Shown: positions 46,101-54,867 of the stretch, one piece after another
How the letters are laid out: each line of letters opens with the position of its first letter
Position numbering within the stretch: the first letter of the stretch is position 1
Source: Halolamina pelagica
GTDB lineage: Archaea; Halobacteriota; Halobacteria; Halobacteriales; Haloferacaceae
DNA length: 64,000 nucleotides
Reading direction: 5' to 3'
NCBI RefSeq assembly: GCF_001307315.1
Contig: NZ_LGUC01000001.1
Location: 1,054,001-1,118,000, forward strand
Notes under the pieces: generated by a model
The model's input: the letters and a program-made list of their open reading frames with translations, nothing else
The model's database searches: none
What the model was told of the DNA's origin: nothing
Position numbers and translations under genes: made by a program

Positions 46101-46582
46101 TCAGTCCTCCATCCGGTCGACGAGGTCCTCGAACTGCTGTTTCCGGCCCTCGACGGCCTCCTCGCGCAGCGCGACCTCCTCCTCGGTCGGACATTCGAGA
46201 TCGGGCACCTCGGTCGGCGTCCCCTCCTCGTCGAGCGCGACGAACGTGAAGAAGGAGGCCGTCGTCTTGCGCTCCTCGCCCTTGCGGGGATCCTCGGCAC
46301 GCACGTCGACTTTCACGTCGACGCTCGTCCGCCCGGTGTTGAACACGTACGCCTGCACCACCGCGACCTCCCCAGGTCGATCGGCGAGATGAAGTCGACG
46401 TGGTCCATCGACGCCGTCACCACCTGCGTGTTCGCGAACCGCATCCCCGCGATGGCGCCGGCGATGTCCATCCAGTGGAGGACGGCGCCCCCCAACGCCC
46501 GGCCGAGGTTGTTGGTGTCGTTCGGCAGCAGGAGCTCGGTCATCTCGGTGTAGGACTCCGCGAGCGTGCCCGTCTCGGTCAT
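46101..46582 (-). CDS. Hotdog-fold acyl-CoA thioesterase (frameshifted)
   Basis: A BFIT/YciA-type thioesterase of about 160 residues that hydrolyses acyl-CoA. The N-terminal part 'ETGTLAESYTEMTELLLPND' continues to 'NNLGRALGGAVLHWMDIAGA', with the central hotdog helix, and 'NTQVVTASMDHVDFISPIDL'. The second part, 'EVAVVQAYVFNTGRTSVDVK', is in another frame and is joined by one extra base in C4 46370-46373. The last 30 residues are charged and helical. Substrate chain length unknown. Convergent with the protease gene (4 bases apart). Confidence 0.87.
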
Positions 46583-46654
46583 GCCCCACGCTCGGACGGG
46601 CGGCCACTCAAAGCCGCCGGTCGCTTGGCTCTCCGGCGTGAGTGAACACCCACC

Positions 46655-47263
46655 TCAGTCCGGGACGGGTACGCGATACGTGATTTCCCGGTCATCCTCG
46701 GTTCGAACGCTGGTGCTGAAGAACCAGACGAACGTCACCGTCGACGCGTCCGCCGGGATCTGGGCGTAGCACCACCCCTCGTTGGTCACGTCCGGCCAGT
46801 AGATATCCCACCTCCCGTACAGTTTCCGCTCGGACGAGAGGATTCGCTCTCGGGTGTCCGCCTCGTACTGCTCCCGGATCTCCGTCTCGCCGTTTTCCGT
46901 GCGGATCGCGAACGACGACGGTACGTTCATCGACTGGTCGCCGACGTTCGTCGTCGACAGTTTCAGGAGGAGGTACACGGTCCCCTCCGCGGCCGTCTCG
47001 GTCCCGTTGTCGAACTCCAAGGTCCGTCTGGTCTCCGGGGCCGAGACGGTAAGCGACTTCCCGCCGTACGTCTGCGTCTCCGCATAGCCCGGAGACGGTG
47101 TCGGCGTCGCCGTCGCGGTCGGCGTGGGAGTGTCGGCCGCCGGCCGTTCGGAGGGTTCGGGAGACTGTTCCGACGCCGTGGGTGATCTGTCGGTCGTTGC
47201 CCACACCCCGCCGGCACCGAGTCCGAGCACCGCCAGCAGCACCAGTTGTCGGCGTCGGCGCAC
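46655..47263 (-). CDS. Secreted Ig-like domain protein with Thr-Pro linker
   Basis: A 202-residue protein. 'MRRRRQLVLLAVLGLGAGGV' is a signal or anchor helix, followed by a Ser/Thr/Pro-rich linker (residues about 27-57) and a beta-sandwich like that in DUF4352 proteins. The latter reads 'TVYLLLKLSTTNVGDQSMNV', 'SSFAIRTENGETEIREQYEA' and 'GWCYAQIPADASTVTFVWFF'. It would face the outside. Function unknown; it follows the PQQ-repeat lipoprotein gene by only two bases, suggesting a shared envelope role. GTG start. Confidence 0.65.
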   Translation of the reverse strand: MRRRRQLVLLAVLGLGAGGVWATTDRSPTASEQSPEPSERPAADTPTPTATATPTPSPGYAETQTYGGKSLTVSAPETRRTLEFDNGTETAAEGTVYLLLKLSTTNVGDQSMNVPSSFAIRTENGETEIREQYEADTRERILSSERKLYGRWDIYWPDVTNEGWCYAQIPADASTVTFVWFFSTSVRTEDDREITYRVPVPD

Positions 47264-47265
47264 GG

Positions 47266-48627
47266 TTACGCCTCGGTCTCGACCGGTTCGAGGTGCCTGA
47301 GTTGGGTCCCGCGGACGTAGATCCCCTCGCTGGCTGGCCGCAGGCGAACCTTCGGCTGGTCGTAGAGGCCGCCCTCACCCTCGCTCTCGTACATCGACAC
47401 CCGGTCGGCGTCGCCGTTGGCGGGGTCGATGCGGTGGATTCTGATCTCACCGCTCTGGTAGCGGTCCGGCACGAGAAGCGCCTCGTCGGTGACCATCGAC
47501 CCCGGGGAGAACGCGCCGGTGGTCTCGTACTGCCACTGCTGATCGCCGGACTCCCGATCCAGCGCCAGCACGGTATCGGCCGCGATCAGATAGACGTTGT
47601 CCTCGTCCAGAAGCGGCGGGGAGACGCCCTTGTTGACGAACAGGTCGGGCTGCCGCCAGTGTAGGCTGCCGTCGGTGTCGTAGGCGAACATGCCGTTGCG
47701 TGCGTCGTCGTACTGCATCCCGCTGCGGTCCGTGACGGAGAACACCGTGCTCCCGTCGACGGTCGACCAGTCGGCCCACCCCATCTCCTCCTCGCGGAGC
47801 CACGTGCGCTCGAACGAGCCCAGCACGTCGCCCGTTTCGAGGTCGCGGCGCTGGACCATCATAGGGTTGTCCTGCCACGTCGACTCGACGGGCGCCGCGC
47901 CGATCAGGATGATCTCGCCGTCGCTGATCAGCGTCTCGTAGACGCCGGCCATGCTCTCGACGGTGCTCTGGTGGACGATCTCGCCGGCCGTGAGGTCGAC
48001 GATGGCCAACTCGGATGGATCGTACGACTCGCTGCTCACCGTCACGAACAGCCCCGACTCGCTCGCTTGATTCAACGACACGTCGGGTTCGGTCTCGACA
48101 TCGGTGACGAGCGCCGTCCGCTCACCCGTTTTGGGGTCCAAGACGAGTACGTCGCCGTCCCGCGTGAGGCCGGCGACGGCGCCGTCGGCGTACACTGTCC
48201 CGCCGATCTCCCCGGCGTCCCACGTCCAGCGAACCTCGCCGTCGGGGTCGATCGCGCTCAGGGAGCTCGCGACGTGATCGCGGTCCGATTGAACGAACAG
48301 CGTCTCGTCGCCGGCGATCACCCGACTGGTGCTGGACACGTCGGCCGCCCAGTTGACCTCGTACTCGCCGGCGATATCCGGCTGGTCGGCGACGTATCTC
48401 GCGTTGGTCGCGTCCCGGGCGTACGTTCGCCAGTCGAGGGGGACCGCCGGCGGCTCCGTCGGCGTCGCCGTCCGGGTCGCCGTTTCCGTGTCCGTCTCTT
48501 CGGCCTCGTCCCTCGCCTGCTGTACCGTCTCGGGGAGCGTCGCCGTACCCTCGCTGTCGCCGCCACAGCCCGCCAACCCAGCCGTACCGGCCACCGCGAG
48601 CGCCTTGAGGTAGTTGCGTCGGTGCAC
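47266..48627 (-). CDS. PQQ-repeat beta-propeller lipoprotein
   Basis: A 453-residue Tat lipoprotein: 'HRRNYLKALAVAGTAGLAGC' signal with lipobox, a Thr/Glu linker, then a beta-propeller of PQQ-like repeats. Repeats include 'AIDPDGEVRWTWDAGEIGGT', 'RRDLETGDVLGSFERTWL', 'AYDTDGSLHWRQPDLF' and 'ALDRESGDQQWQYETTGAF'. In bacteria such propellers are BamB-like scaffolds or dehydrogenases; no catalytic PQQ ligands stand out, so a scaffold or binding role outside the cell is more likely. Operon with the gene downstream (two-base gap). Confidence 0.82.
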   Translation of the reverse strand: MHRRNYLKALAVAGTAGLAGCGGDSEGTATLPETVQQARDEAEETDTETATRTATPTEPPAVPLDWRTYARDATNARYVADQPDIAGEYEVNWAADVSSTSRVIAGDETLFVQSDRDHVASSLSAIDPDGEVRWTWDAGEIGGTVYADGAVAGLTRDGDVLVLDPKTGERTALVTDVETEPDVSLNQASESGLFVTVSSESYDPSELAIVDLTAGEIVHQSTVESMAGVYETLISDGEIILIGAAPVESTWQDNPMMVQRRDLETGDVLGSFERTWLREEEMGWADWSTVDGSTVFSVTDRSGMQYDDARNGMFAYDTDGSLHWRQPDLFVNKGVSPPLLDEDNVYLIAADTVLALDRESGDQQWQYETTGAFSPGSMVTDEALLVPDRYQSGEIRIHRIDPANGDADRVSMYESEGEGGLYDQPKVRLRPASEGIYVRGTQLRHLEPVETEA

Positions 48628-48704
48628 ACCGACTCCAGACCGTCGCCGGACAACGGTTCACCGGGTGAGGATGTTCGCCGAACCCCGGCGAACTGCGGCG
48701 CGGC

Positions 48705-51700
48705 TCAGTGGTCGGCGGCGACAACGTCGGCCTCGCACGTCTCCCGACCGTGGGTGCTCCGGGCGAGCGTCTGTGCGGCCTCGGTGTCGCCTACTTCCAG
48801 ATACAGCCCGACGAGCTCCGCGGTGAGCGCGTCGGCCTGCGGTTCGGCGCCGCAGTCGCGGAGTTCGTCGATCCCGGTTTCGAGCTGTTCGATGGCGTCG
48901 TCGTACTCCCCGCGTTCGACCAGCACGTCCGCGAGCAGCGAGCGCGTGACGCCAACCGAGCGCTGGTTCCCGGCCGCCGAGAGGTGGACCATCGACTCGC
49001 GGGCCAGGGTCTCGGCCCGCTCGATCTCGCCGCGCTTGAGCGCACAGACGGCCAGGTTGTGCTCGCTCATCCCGATCTCGTGGGGGTTCCCGATCGCCTC
49101 GCGGATCGCCAGCGCCTCACGGTGGCTGTCGACGGCGGCCGCCAACTCCCCGAGGTCCTTGCGGACGATGCCGACGTTGTTGAGACAGATCGCCAGCCGG
49201 TGGTCGTCGCCGATCCGGCGGAACAGCGACTCGGCGCGTTCGAGGTACGACAGCGCCCGCTCGTCGTTCCCACGGCGGCGTTCGAGGTCGCCGAGACTGG
49301 TGAGCGTGCCCGCGGCGCCGTGGTCGTCGCCCCGTTCGGACTGGATGTCGACGGCGCGCTCGTACCGGCCGGCAGCCGCCTCGTACTGCCCCAGATTCAC
49401 CATCGCGTTGGCGGCGTTGGCGAGGCAGTTGGCGACCCGGAGTGGCTCGTCGGCGGCCTCGAACGTCTCTCGGGCGGCCCGGGCGTGGGCGACCGCCGCC
49501 TCGTAGTCGGCCCGTTCGGCCGCCGCCGTGCCGAGGTTCTGTCGACTGACCGCGAGTAGCACCGCGTCGCCGAGCGCGGTCGCCTGCCGGTGGGCGGCGT
49601 CGTAGCGACTCGCCGCCGTCTCGTGGTCGCCGCGGCGCTGTGCCGCGGTCCCAAGATCGATCAGCGCGCGGACGGCCGTCTCCCGGTCGTCGAGTCGGAG
49701 TCCCAGCCCCAGCGCGGCCGCGAGGTCCTCGACGGCGTCCTCGTAGGCCGACTGCTGGAGCGCGGCGCTCCCGAGCCCGCGCCGAGCGCGCGCTTTCGCG
49801 TGCGGGTTCCCGGCCGCCTCTGCCGCCTCCAGCAGGCGGTCGAACGCGGCGGCCGCATCCTCCGGACTCCCGGCGTTCAGCGCCAGCCGACCGTGCCAGC
49901 GGTGGCGCCGGAGCGTGGCAACGGAAGCCGGAATCTGGCTCCGGAGCTGCTCACCGACCAGCCCGGCGAGACGGGGACGGGTCCGCAGCGCGTCGAACAG
50001 CGCCGCGACGAACGGCTCTGCCCAGTCGTCGGTGTGTGGGAGGGGCGACTCCTCACCGGCGGTCTGTGCCCCACCGTCGAGTACTGCCGTGAGCGACCGG
50101 CCGAGCGCCTCCTGTGCCCCGCGCTCACCGAGTCGGTCGACGGCGTGGGCGAGAAACGCGGTCGACCAGGCGTCGTGGACCGTCCCACCGACCCGGAGCG
50201 GGTCAGCGCGCCGGCCGAACAGCACCTCGCCGTCGAGCACGCCAAGCGCGTCTTCGAGGAACGTCGAATCGCCCAGCGGCTCGACGGTGCCGGGTCGGAT
50301 CGGGAGGGCCGCGAGGTTCAGCAGATTGATCCAGATGCCCAGATCCACGGCGAGTCGCCCGCGGGACTGGAGGCGGTCGAACGCATCGGTGGCCGCCGCC
50401 GAGAGGCTGGTCGGGGTGTCGCCGGCCGCGACGGCCAGCGGATCGGCCAGCCGTGCGACGCGGTGGGCTGCGACGACGAAACCCCCGGCAGGGTCGTCGG
50501 CGGTGACCGCCTCATGGAGTTCGGCGGCCGAGAGCGGGAGCGCCGACTCGCGATCCTCGGCGGCCCGGTCGAGCAACGCCTCGCAGTCGGCGACCGACAA
50601 GCCGGGCATCGACAGTTCGGTCGGGCCACCCGCGGCGGGCGTGTCGGCCCGCTGCCACGCCGCCGTCCGTGCGTCGAACAGGAAGCTCACGTCCGACCGC
50701 CCGGCGAACTCCGCCCGGAGATCCAGCGCGCGCCGTGCGCTTGGGTCGGCAACGTCCTCGACGACCACTAGTGTGTGCCCCGAGGCGGCGTCGACGGCCC
50801 GGCGCAGCGCCGGGACCGACTGGAGCGACCGCTCGCCGTCCGGCTGTCGGTAGAGCACCGCCCCGCGGTCGTTCCGGTGCCACGTGACGGCGAGGCGTTT
50901 ACAGACCGTACTCTTCCCCGACCCCGGCGGCCCGGTCAGGACCACGTCCTCGCCGGCCAGCAGACGTTCTCGGGCCTCGAGCGCCACCGACTGCTCGCCG
51001 TCGGCCGGGGGACGGTCCACGAGGTGGCCGCTGTCGGCGTCTGCGAGAGAGATTCCGGTGCGCCACGCTTGCAGCAGGGAGGCCGTTCCTCGGCGTGCGA
51101 GCAGTTCGTCGGTGACTCGGACGACTCCCTCCCGTTCCAGGCCTACCGGGAGCGTGTCGTCGTTCGCTGACTGGGTCGCTGGCTCGGTCGCCTCTGGAGT
51201 GGTCTCGACAGACGCAAGTTCGTCGGTCCACTCGGTCGCGGCCGCGATGCGCTCCGCGACGCGGTCGGCGAGTCGGTCGACGGCGGCGGGATCGGTCAGT
51301 TCCAGCACGCCAGCGACGCCGCCGAACCCGGTGTAGGCGATCACCAGCGCCCGGTCGGTCTCACCTCGGCAGACGACGATCCCCACGTCGGCGACGGCGC
51401 CGCGGAACACTCGTACGTCGGCGGTGGCGAGGCGGCGAGACTGGGTCGGGAGTCGGTCCAACAGCGCGTCCGCGAGCGAGGGTGAGAACACGAGTCGCGT
51501 TCTCGTCTCCGGGTCGGCGTGCTTTCGGTAGGTGTCGAGCACGACCGAGTCCGAGAGCCGCGGGAGCGCGGCGACGACGCTGGTTGCGCCGGTCAACGCC
51601 TCCCGCACGAGGTCGGGAACGTCGTGTGGGTCGACGCGGTGGGTCGTCGACTTGGCAACCGTCAGCGCCGAGAGCGTCACGTCCGCCGGGACGGCGTCGA

Positions 51701-51983
51701 CGACCGGGCTGGCGTCGAGGACGTTCTGTACGTCCGAGCGAAGCGTCTCGTAGCGAGTGAGGGCGAGCCGGCCCGTTCTCGTCGTCCGGTAGCCGCCGTC
51801 GACGTGTGCGACGAGGCCCGCGTCGACGAGCGCGTCGATGGCGCGGTCGACTGTCGAGCGGGAGGTGTCGAGTCGGTCGATGATGTCCCGTTTGAACAGC
51901 GGCCCGTCACGGAGCACCCGGAGGAACTCCGTACGGTCGCCGACGAGGCCGAGCAGTTCGTCGATCGGGGCGTCGAACGACAT
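48705..51983 (-). CDS. wHTH-FilR1-NTPase-TPR signalling protein
   Basis: A 1092-residue multi-domain protein. Residues about 10-80 form a winged helix ('RDGPLFKRDIIDRLDTSRST'). Residues about 100-250 are a FilR1-type sensor domain ('DTYRKHADPETRTRLVFSPS', 'ADVRVFRGAVADVGIVVCRG'). Then comes a P-loop NTPase with Walker A 'DVVLTGPPGSGKSTVCKRLA' and Walker B-like 'GHTLVVVEDVADPSARRALD'. The last 400 residues hold about ten TPRs ('ALIDLGTAAQRRGDHETAAS', 'LTSLGDLERRRGNDERALSY'). The order sensor/DNA-binding - NTPase - repeats is that of STAND regulators such as MalT. ATG 51983 is chosen; a longer upstream frame covers the next gene in a wrong frame. Targets unknown. Confidence 0.82.
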   Translation of the reverse strand: MSFDAPIDELLGLVGDRTEFLRVLRDGPLFKRDIIDRLDTSRSTVDRAIDALVDAGLVAHVDGGYRTTRTGRLALTRYETLRSDVQNVLDASPVVDAVPADVTLSALTVAKSTTHRVDPHDVPDLVREALTGATSVVAALPRLSDSVVLDTYRKHADPETRTRLVFSPSLADALLDRLPTQSRRLATADVRVFRGAVADVGIVVCRGETDRALVIAYTGFGGVAGVLELTDPAAVDRLADRVAERIAAATEWTDELASVETTPEATEPATQSANDDTLPVGLEREGVVRVTDELLARRGTASLLQAWRTGISLADADSGHLVDRPPADGEQSVALEARERLLAGEDVVLTGPPGSGKSTVCKRLAVTWHRNDRGAVLYRQPDGERSLQSVPALRRAVDAASGHTLVVVEDVADPSARRALDLRAEFAGRSDVSFLFDARTAAWQRADTPAAGGPTELSMPGLSVADCEALLDRAAEDRESALPLSAAELHEAVTADDPAGGFVVAAHRVARLADPLAVAAGDTPTSLSAAATDAFDRLQSRGRLAVDLGIWINLLNLAALPIRPGTVEPLGDSTFLEDALGVLDGEVLFGRRADPLRVGGTVHDAWSTAFLAHAVDRLGERGAQEALGRSLTAVLDGGAQTAGEESPLPHTDDWAEPFVAALFDALRTRPRLAGLVGEQLRSQIPASVATLRRHRWHGRLALNAGSPEDAAAAFDRLLEAAEAAGNPHAKARARRGLGSAALQQSAYEDAVEDLAAALGLGLRLDDRETAVRALIDLGTAAQRRGDHETAASRYDAAHRQATALGDAVLLAVSRQNLGTAAAERADYEAAVAHARAARETFEAADEPLRVANCLANAANAMVNLGQYEAAAGRYERAVDIQSERGDDHGAAGTLTSLGDLERRRGNDERALSYLERAESLFRRIGDDHRLAICLNNVGIVRKDLGELAAAVDSHREALAIREAIGNPHEIGMSEHNLAVCALKRGEIERAETLARESMVHLSAAGNQRSVGVTRSLLADVLVERGEYDDAIEQLETGIDELRDCGAEPQADALTAELVGLYLEVGDTEAAQTLARSTHGRETCEADVVAADH

Positions 51984-52050
51984 CGTGACTGGATGCGTGG
52001 GGGCCCGGTAAAAACTTTCACCGGACGGGAGCCGGCGACTCGGGGACGGC

Positions 52051-52503
52051 TCAGTCGCCGTCGCCGACGCCGTCGACGCCGAGCTCCTCGCCGCTGCGCC
52101 CCGCGGCGTCGAGCACGGCGTCGGCCACCTCGATCGGGCAGTCCGCCCGGACCGCGATGGCGACGGCGTCGCTGGGGCGAGCGTCGAACGTGAGCGGTTC
52201 GGGCTCGCCGTCCACGTAGCGCTGGGCGTCGATCTTGGCGTAGAACGTCCCCTCGCGCAGGTCGTCGATCCGCACACGGTCGAAGGCGCCGCCGAACTCC
52301 GCCACCATATCGACGAACAGGTCGTGGGTCAGCGGCCGCTCGAAGGAGTCGCCAGCGAGACCGCGCCTGATCGCGTCGGCCTGATCGTCGGTGACGAAGA
52401 CCGGGAGGTACTCGCCCCGAGCGCGCAGGAGGGCGGCCGGCACCTCCTCGCCCGACGGCGTATCACCCGTCGCGATTCCTGTGAGTTCGGCGACGTGACT
52501 CAT
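52051..52503 (-). CDS. Bifunctional nuclease (DUF151) domain protein
   Basis: A 150-residue protein of the DUF151/BFN family: 'GEYLPVFVTDDQADAIRRGL', 'RPLTHDLFVDMVAEFGGAFD', 'VRIDDLREGTFYAKIDAQRY' and 'TFDARPSDAVAIAVRADCPI'. Family members have been reported with DNase and RNase activity in plants, and the domain is widespread in bacteria and archaea; activity here is unproven. The conserved DARPSDA and LREGTFYA segments are intact. It is the gene upstream of the large NTPase-TPR gene on the same strand, 67 bases away. Confidence 0.88.
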   Translation of the reverse strand: MSHVAELTGIATGDTPSGEEVPAALLRARGEYLPVFVTDDQADAIRRGLAGDSFERPLTHDLFVDMVAEFGGAFDRVRIDDLREGTFYAKIDAQRYVDGEPEPLTFDARPSDAVAIAVRADCPIEVADAVLDAAGRSGEELGVDGVGDGD

Positions 52504-52582
52504 ACTGAGTGGATTCGTTCGAACCGGCAAATAGCTGTCGCGGGGGCGAACGTTCATGCCGCCGGGCCGTCAACTATCGGTG

Positions 52583-53038
52583 ATGGACTGTCGAGTGGTG
52601 CTCGAGGCTGCGGTCCCCGTCTACGACGTGGCGACGCCCGAGGCGGCCGTCGGCGCGGCGATCTCGAAGATCGGGAAGGCGCTCAATCCGGAGCTCTCCT
52701 ACGTCGACATCGAACCGCGAAGCCGTCGATCGCCCCGCGGCGCCGAGCTCCCGCCGGCGACCGTCGCCGCCGGCGAGGGGCTGGTCGCGCTCGAACTCGG
52801 GATGACGGTGTACGACGTCGAGGGGGCCGATCACGCCGTCACGATCGCTCGTTCCGAGATCGGCCGCCGACTGGAGGAGATCCCGCTCGAACGCGTCTCG
52901 TGTTCGCCCGTCGACGCGGACGATTCCGACGCTGCGGAGCCCGAGACCGTCGAGGAGGGAGCGGAGAGAGAGGACGACGACGGGGAGGAGACACTCCTCC
53001 CGGAGTTTGAGGAGATGGTCGAACGGCATCGAGAGTAA
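52583..53038 (+). CDS. UPF0212 (DUF555) family protein
   Basis: A 151-residue archaeal protein of DUF555: 'MDCRVVLEAAVPVYDVATPE', 'AISKIGKALNPELSYVDIEP', 'LVALELGMTVYDVEGADHAV' and 'ARSEIGRRLEEIPLERVSCS'. The C-terminal 45 residues are a very acidic, probably disordered tail. Some homologues have a C-terminal zinc-binding CxxC, absent here. Function is unknown. Divergent from the bifunctional-nuclease gene with 79 bases between starts. ATG 52583 is set by the conserved beginning. Confidence 0.85.
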   Translation: MDCRVVLEAAVPVYDVATPEAAVGAAISKIGKALNPELSYVDIEPRSRRSPRGAELPPATVAAGEGLVALELGMTVYDVEGADHAVTIARSEIGRRLEEIPLERVSCSPVDADDSDAAEPETVEEGAEREDDDGEETLLPEFEEMVERHRE

Positions 53039-53044
53039 CCGACC

Positions 53045-53220
53045 ACGGCGACCGCCCGGTCGTGGCCTCCGTGCCACGACGCCGGCGGCGGATGCCGTGG
53101 TCGTGTGGAAGCGGATTACGGCGACCGCCCGGTCGTGGCCTCCGTGCCACGACGCCGGCGGCGGATGCCGTGGTCGTGTGGAAGCGGATTACGGCGACCG
53201 CCCGGTCGGGGCCTCCGTGT
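53045..53220. repeat. 73-bp tandem repeat with internal hairpin
   Basis: Copies start at 53045, 53118 and 53191; the first two are identical over 73 bases and the third is cut after about 30. Each full unit has the hairpin GTCGTGGC-CTCCGT-GCCACGAC. Read on the minus strand its loop is ACGGAG, the same loop as the hairpins at 10009-10173. The remainder of the 268-base gap (53039-53306) shows no gene. Confidence 0.85.
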
Positions 53221-53306
53221 CGCGACGGTGACGTACATAGCGTCGTCTGTCTGACCAGTGCTGCCGCTCCGGGGGTGGTTGATCGCGGCGGGATCGCGTC
53301 TACAGA

Positions 53307-53537
53307 TCAGTCGGCCGTCGGCGTGACCGGCTCCTCGGTGTCGATAGAGTCGGTCAGGCCGTGAACGAGTTCGAAGACGGCGCGTTTGTGGTCCGTTTTC
53401 GAACGGTGAATCGAGGTCGGCTGCACGCCGAACTCTCGGTAGTCGCTCAGGTCGAGTTCCGGAGTCTCCGCGCCCTCGTACTCGGCTCGTACTTCCGAGA
53501 GAAGGCCGTGGAGATGGATGAGCTCCTGCTTCTTCAT
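53307..53537 (-). CDS. UPF0058 family small protein
   Basis: A 76-residue haloarchaeal protein: 'MKKQELIHLHGLLSEVRAEY', 'LDLSDYREFGVQPTSIHRSK' and 'TDHKRAVFELVHGLTDSI'. Conserved histidines (HLH, SIH, DH) suggest metal binding, and the family is annotated as UPF0058; its role is unknown. ATG 53537 matches family starts better than the methionine four codons earlier. A CTATAA element 28-33 bases upstream fits a leaderless transcript. Confidence 0.85.
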   Translation of the reverse strand: MKKQELIHLHGLLSEVRAEYEGAETPELDLSDYREFGVQPTSIHRSKTDHKRAVFELVHGLTDSIDTEEPVTPTAD

Positions 53538-53564
53538 GTCTATGCACATCTACCGGCTGGAGGG

Positions 53565-53570
53565 TTATAG
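53565..53570 (-). promoter_or_regulatory. Putative TATA box of the UPF0058 gene
   Basis: CTATAA on the minus strand, 28-33 bases before ATG 53537. The rest of the 239-base gap 53538-53776 (upstream of cdd on the other strand) is less GC-rich and has no gene I can support. Confidence 0.5.
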
Positions 53571-53776
53571 GATTACTTTGTGTATTGTTAACACGGAATG
53601 GCTGTAGACAGGCTGGATTGGCCGAAATCGCCGTAATTGCTAAACTCGGCGACACGAATCAGTTCCATCGCCCGCGGCTGGGAAACGATGGCGATGCCTT
53701 CCTGCGAGTCGCCCCAACGCGGCTGTCCGACGAGCCGTTCCAGTCGTTTCAAGTCCGTGCACTCGGAGCAACGCGT

Positions 53777-54199
53777 ATGGAGCCTACCGATGCCGCGGCG
53801 TTGATCGAGCGGGCTCGCGAGGCCCTCGACGCCGCCTACGTCCCCTACTCCGAGTATCAGGTCGGCGCCGCCGTGCTGACCGCCGACGGCGAGGTGTTCA
53901 CCGGCTGCAACGTCGAGAACGCCAACTACAGCAACGCGCTCCACGCCGAGGAGGTCGCGGTCGGGAGCGCGGTTCGGGCGGGTCACCGCTCGATCACCGC
54001 GGTCGCGGTCACCTCCGGGGAGCGGGACGGCGTCACGCCGTGTGGGATGTGCCGACAGACGCTCGCGGAGTTCGGCGACGACGACGTGCCGGTGTACTGC
54101 GACACCGGCGACGGCGAGTGGAACGAGTACACGCTCGGCGAACTCATCCCCGACACGATCACGCCGGGGATGCTGGGTATCGACCCCGACGCGGCGTAA
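53777..54199 (+). CDS. cdd: Cytidine deaminase
   Basis: Deaminates cytidine and deoxycytidine to uridine forms in pyrimidine salvage. The 140-residue protein has 'AAYVPYSEYQVGAAVLTADG', the catalytic 'NYSNALHAEEVAVGSAVRAG' (HAE, zinc His and proton-shuttle Glu) and 'VTPCGMCRQTLAEFG' (two zinc cysteines), as in the tetrameric class. The frame is open upstream, but ATG 53777 gives the standard beginning. The downstream gene is an acetyltransferase, probably unrelated. Confidence 0.95.
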   Translation: MEPTDAAALIERAREALDAAYVPYSEYQVGAAVLTADGEVFTGCNVENANYSNALHAEEVAVGSAVRAGHRSITAVAVTSGERDGVTPCGMCRQTLAEFGDDDVPVYCDTGDGEWNEYTLGELIPDTITPGMLGIDPDAA

Positions 54200-54246
54200 C
54201 CCACGGGCGCGACAGTCCTTTGCCCCCTGGGGTCATACGATCGGGC

Positions 54247-54831
54247 ATGTACGTCCGCGATGCCCGGAACCGGGACGAGGCGTGGTTACTCGACCGGATC
54301 GAGGAGATGGGGCTCGACAGCGTGGCCTTCCGTTCGCGGGACTACGTGATCGCGGTCGACGAGAGCACGAACGAGCGCGCCGGCTTCGGCCGCTACCGCA
54401 TCCACAAGACCGACGAGGGCGAGTTCTGCGAACTCACTGGTATCGGCGTCGTCGACGGCTGGCGCGGCCAGGGCGTCGGCGCCCACGTCGTCGAACGACT
54501 GGTCGACCTCGCGGCCGACGAAGGGTTCGAGACGGTGTACTCGATCACCGACAGCGACGACTACCTCCGACAGTTCGGCTTCGATTCGGTCGACCCGGAC
54601 GACCGGCCGCCGGTGATCGCGGACCGCCTCGAACAGAAGCGCGAAACCGTCGGCGAGGACGTGGCCGTCGTCGCCGTCGACACCGACGCCTTCGAGATGC
54701 CCGCGGCGCTCCGTCAGCGGTTCAAAGCGGCGGAGAAGGGCGGCTCCGACACCACCGAACCCGAGGAGACCGCGGAGGACTTCGGCATCGACGCCGACGA
54801 GGCGACGTACAAGTACGACACCGGCAACTGA
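54247..54831 (+). CDS. GNAT family acetyltransferase with acidic C-terminal tail
   Basis: A 194-residue protein. The GNAT core is 'MYVRDARNRDEAWLLDRIEE', 'RYRIHKTDEGEFCELTGIGV' and the CoA loop 'VVDGWRGQGVGAHVVERLVD', then 'TVYSITDSDDYLRQFGFDSV'. After the core, residues about 140-194 are acidic and helical, ending 'DEATYKYDTGN', a tail shared by haloarchaeal members of this group. Acceptor unknown. Lies 47 bases after cdd. Confidence 0.85.
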   Translation: MYVRDARNRDEAWLLDRIEEMGLDSVAFRSRDYVIAVDESTNERAGFGRYRIHKTDEGEFCELTGIGVVDGWRGQGVGAHVVERLVDLAADEGFETVYSITDSDDYLRQFGFDSVDPDDRPPVIADRLEQKRETVGEDVAVVAVDTDAFEMPAALRQRFKAAEKGGSDTTEPEETAEDFGIDADEATYKYDTGN

Positions 54832-54867
54832 CGGAAAGCCTATACCGGTGGCAGTTGATCGCCGAAC

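Noticed and set aside
51984-52277. N-terminal extension of the NTPase-TPR protein
   Set aside because: The upstream frame lies antisense-shifted within the bifunctional-nuclease gene and is Arg/Ser-rich; ATG 51983 begins a good winged-helix domain.
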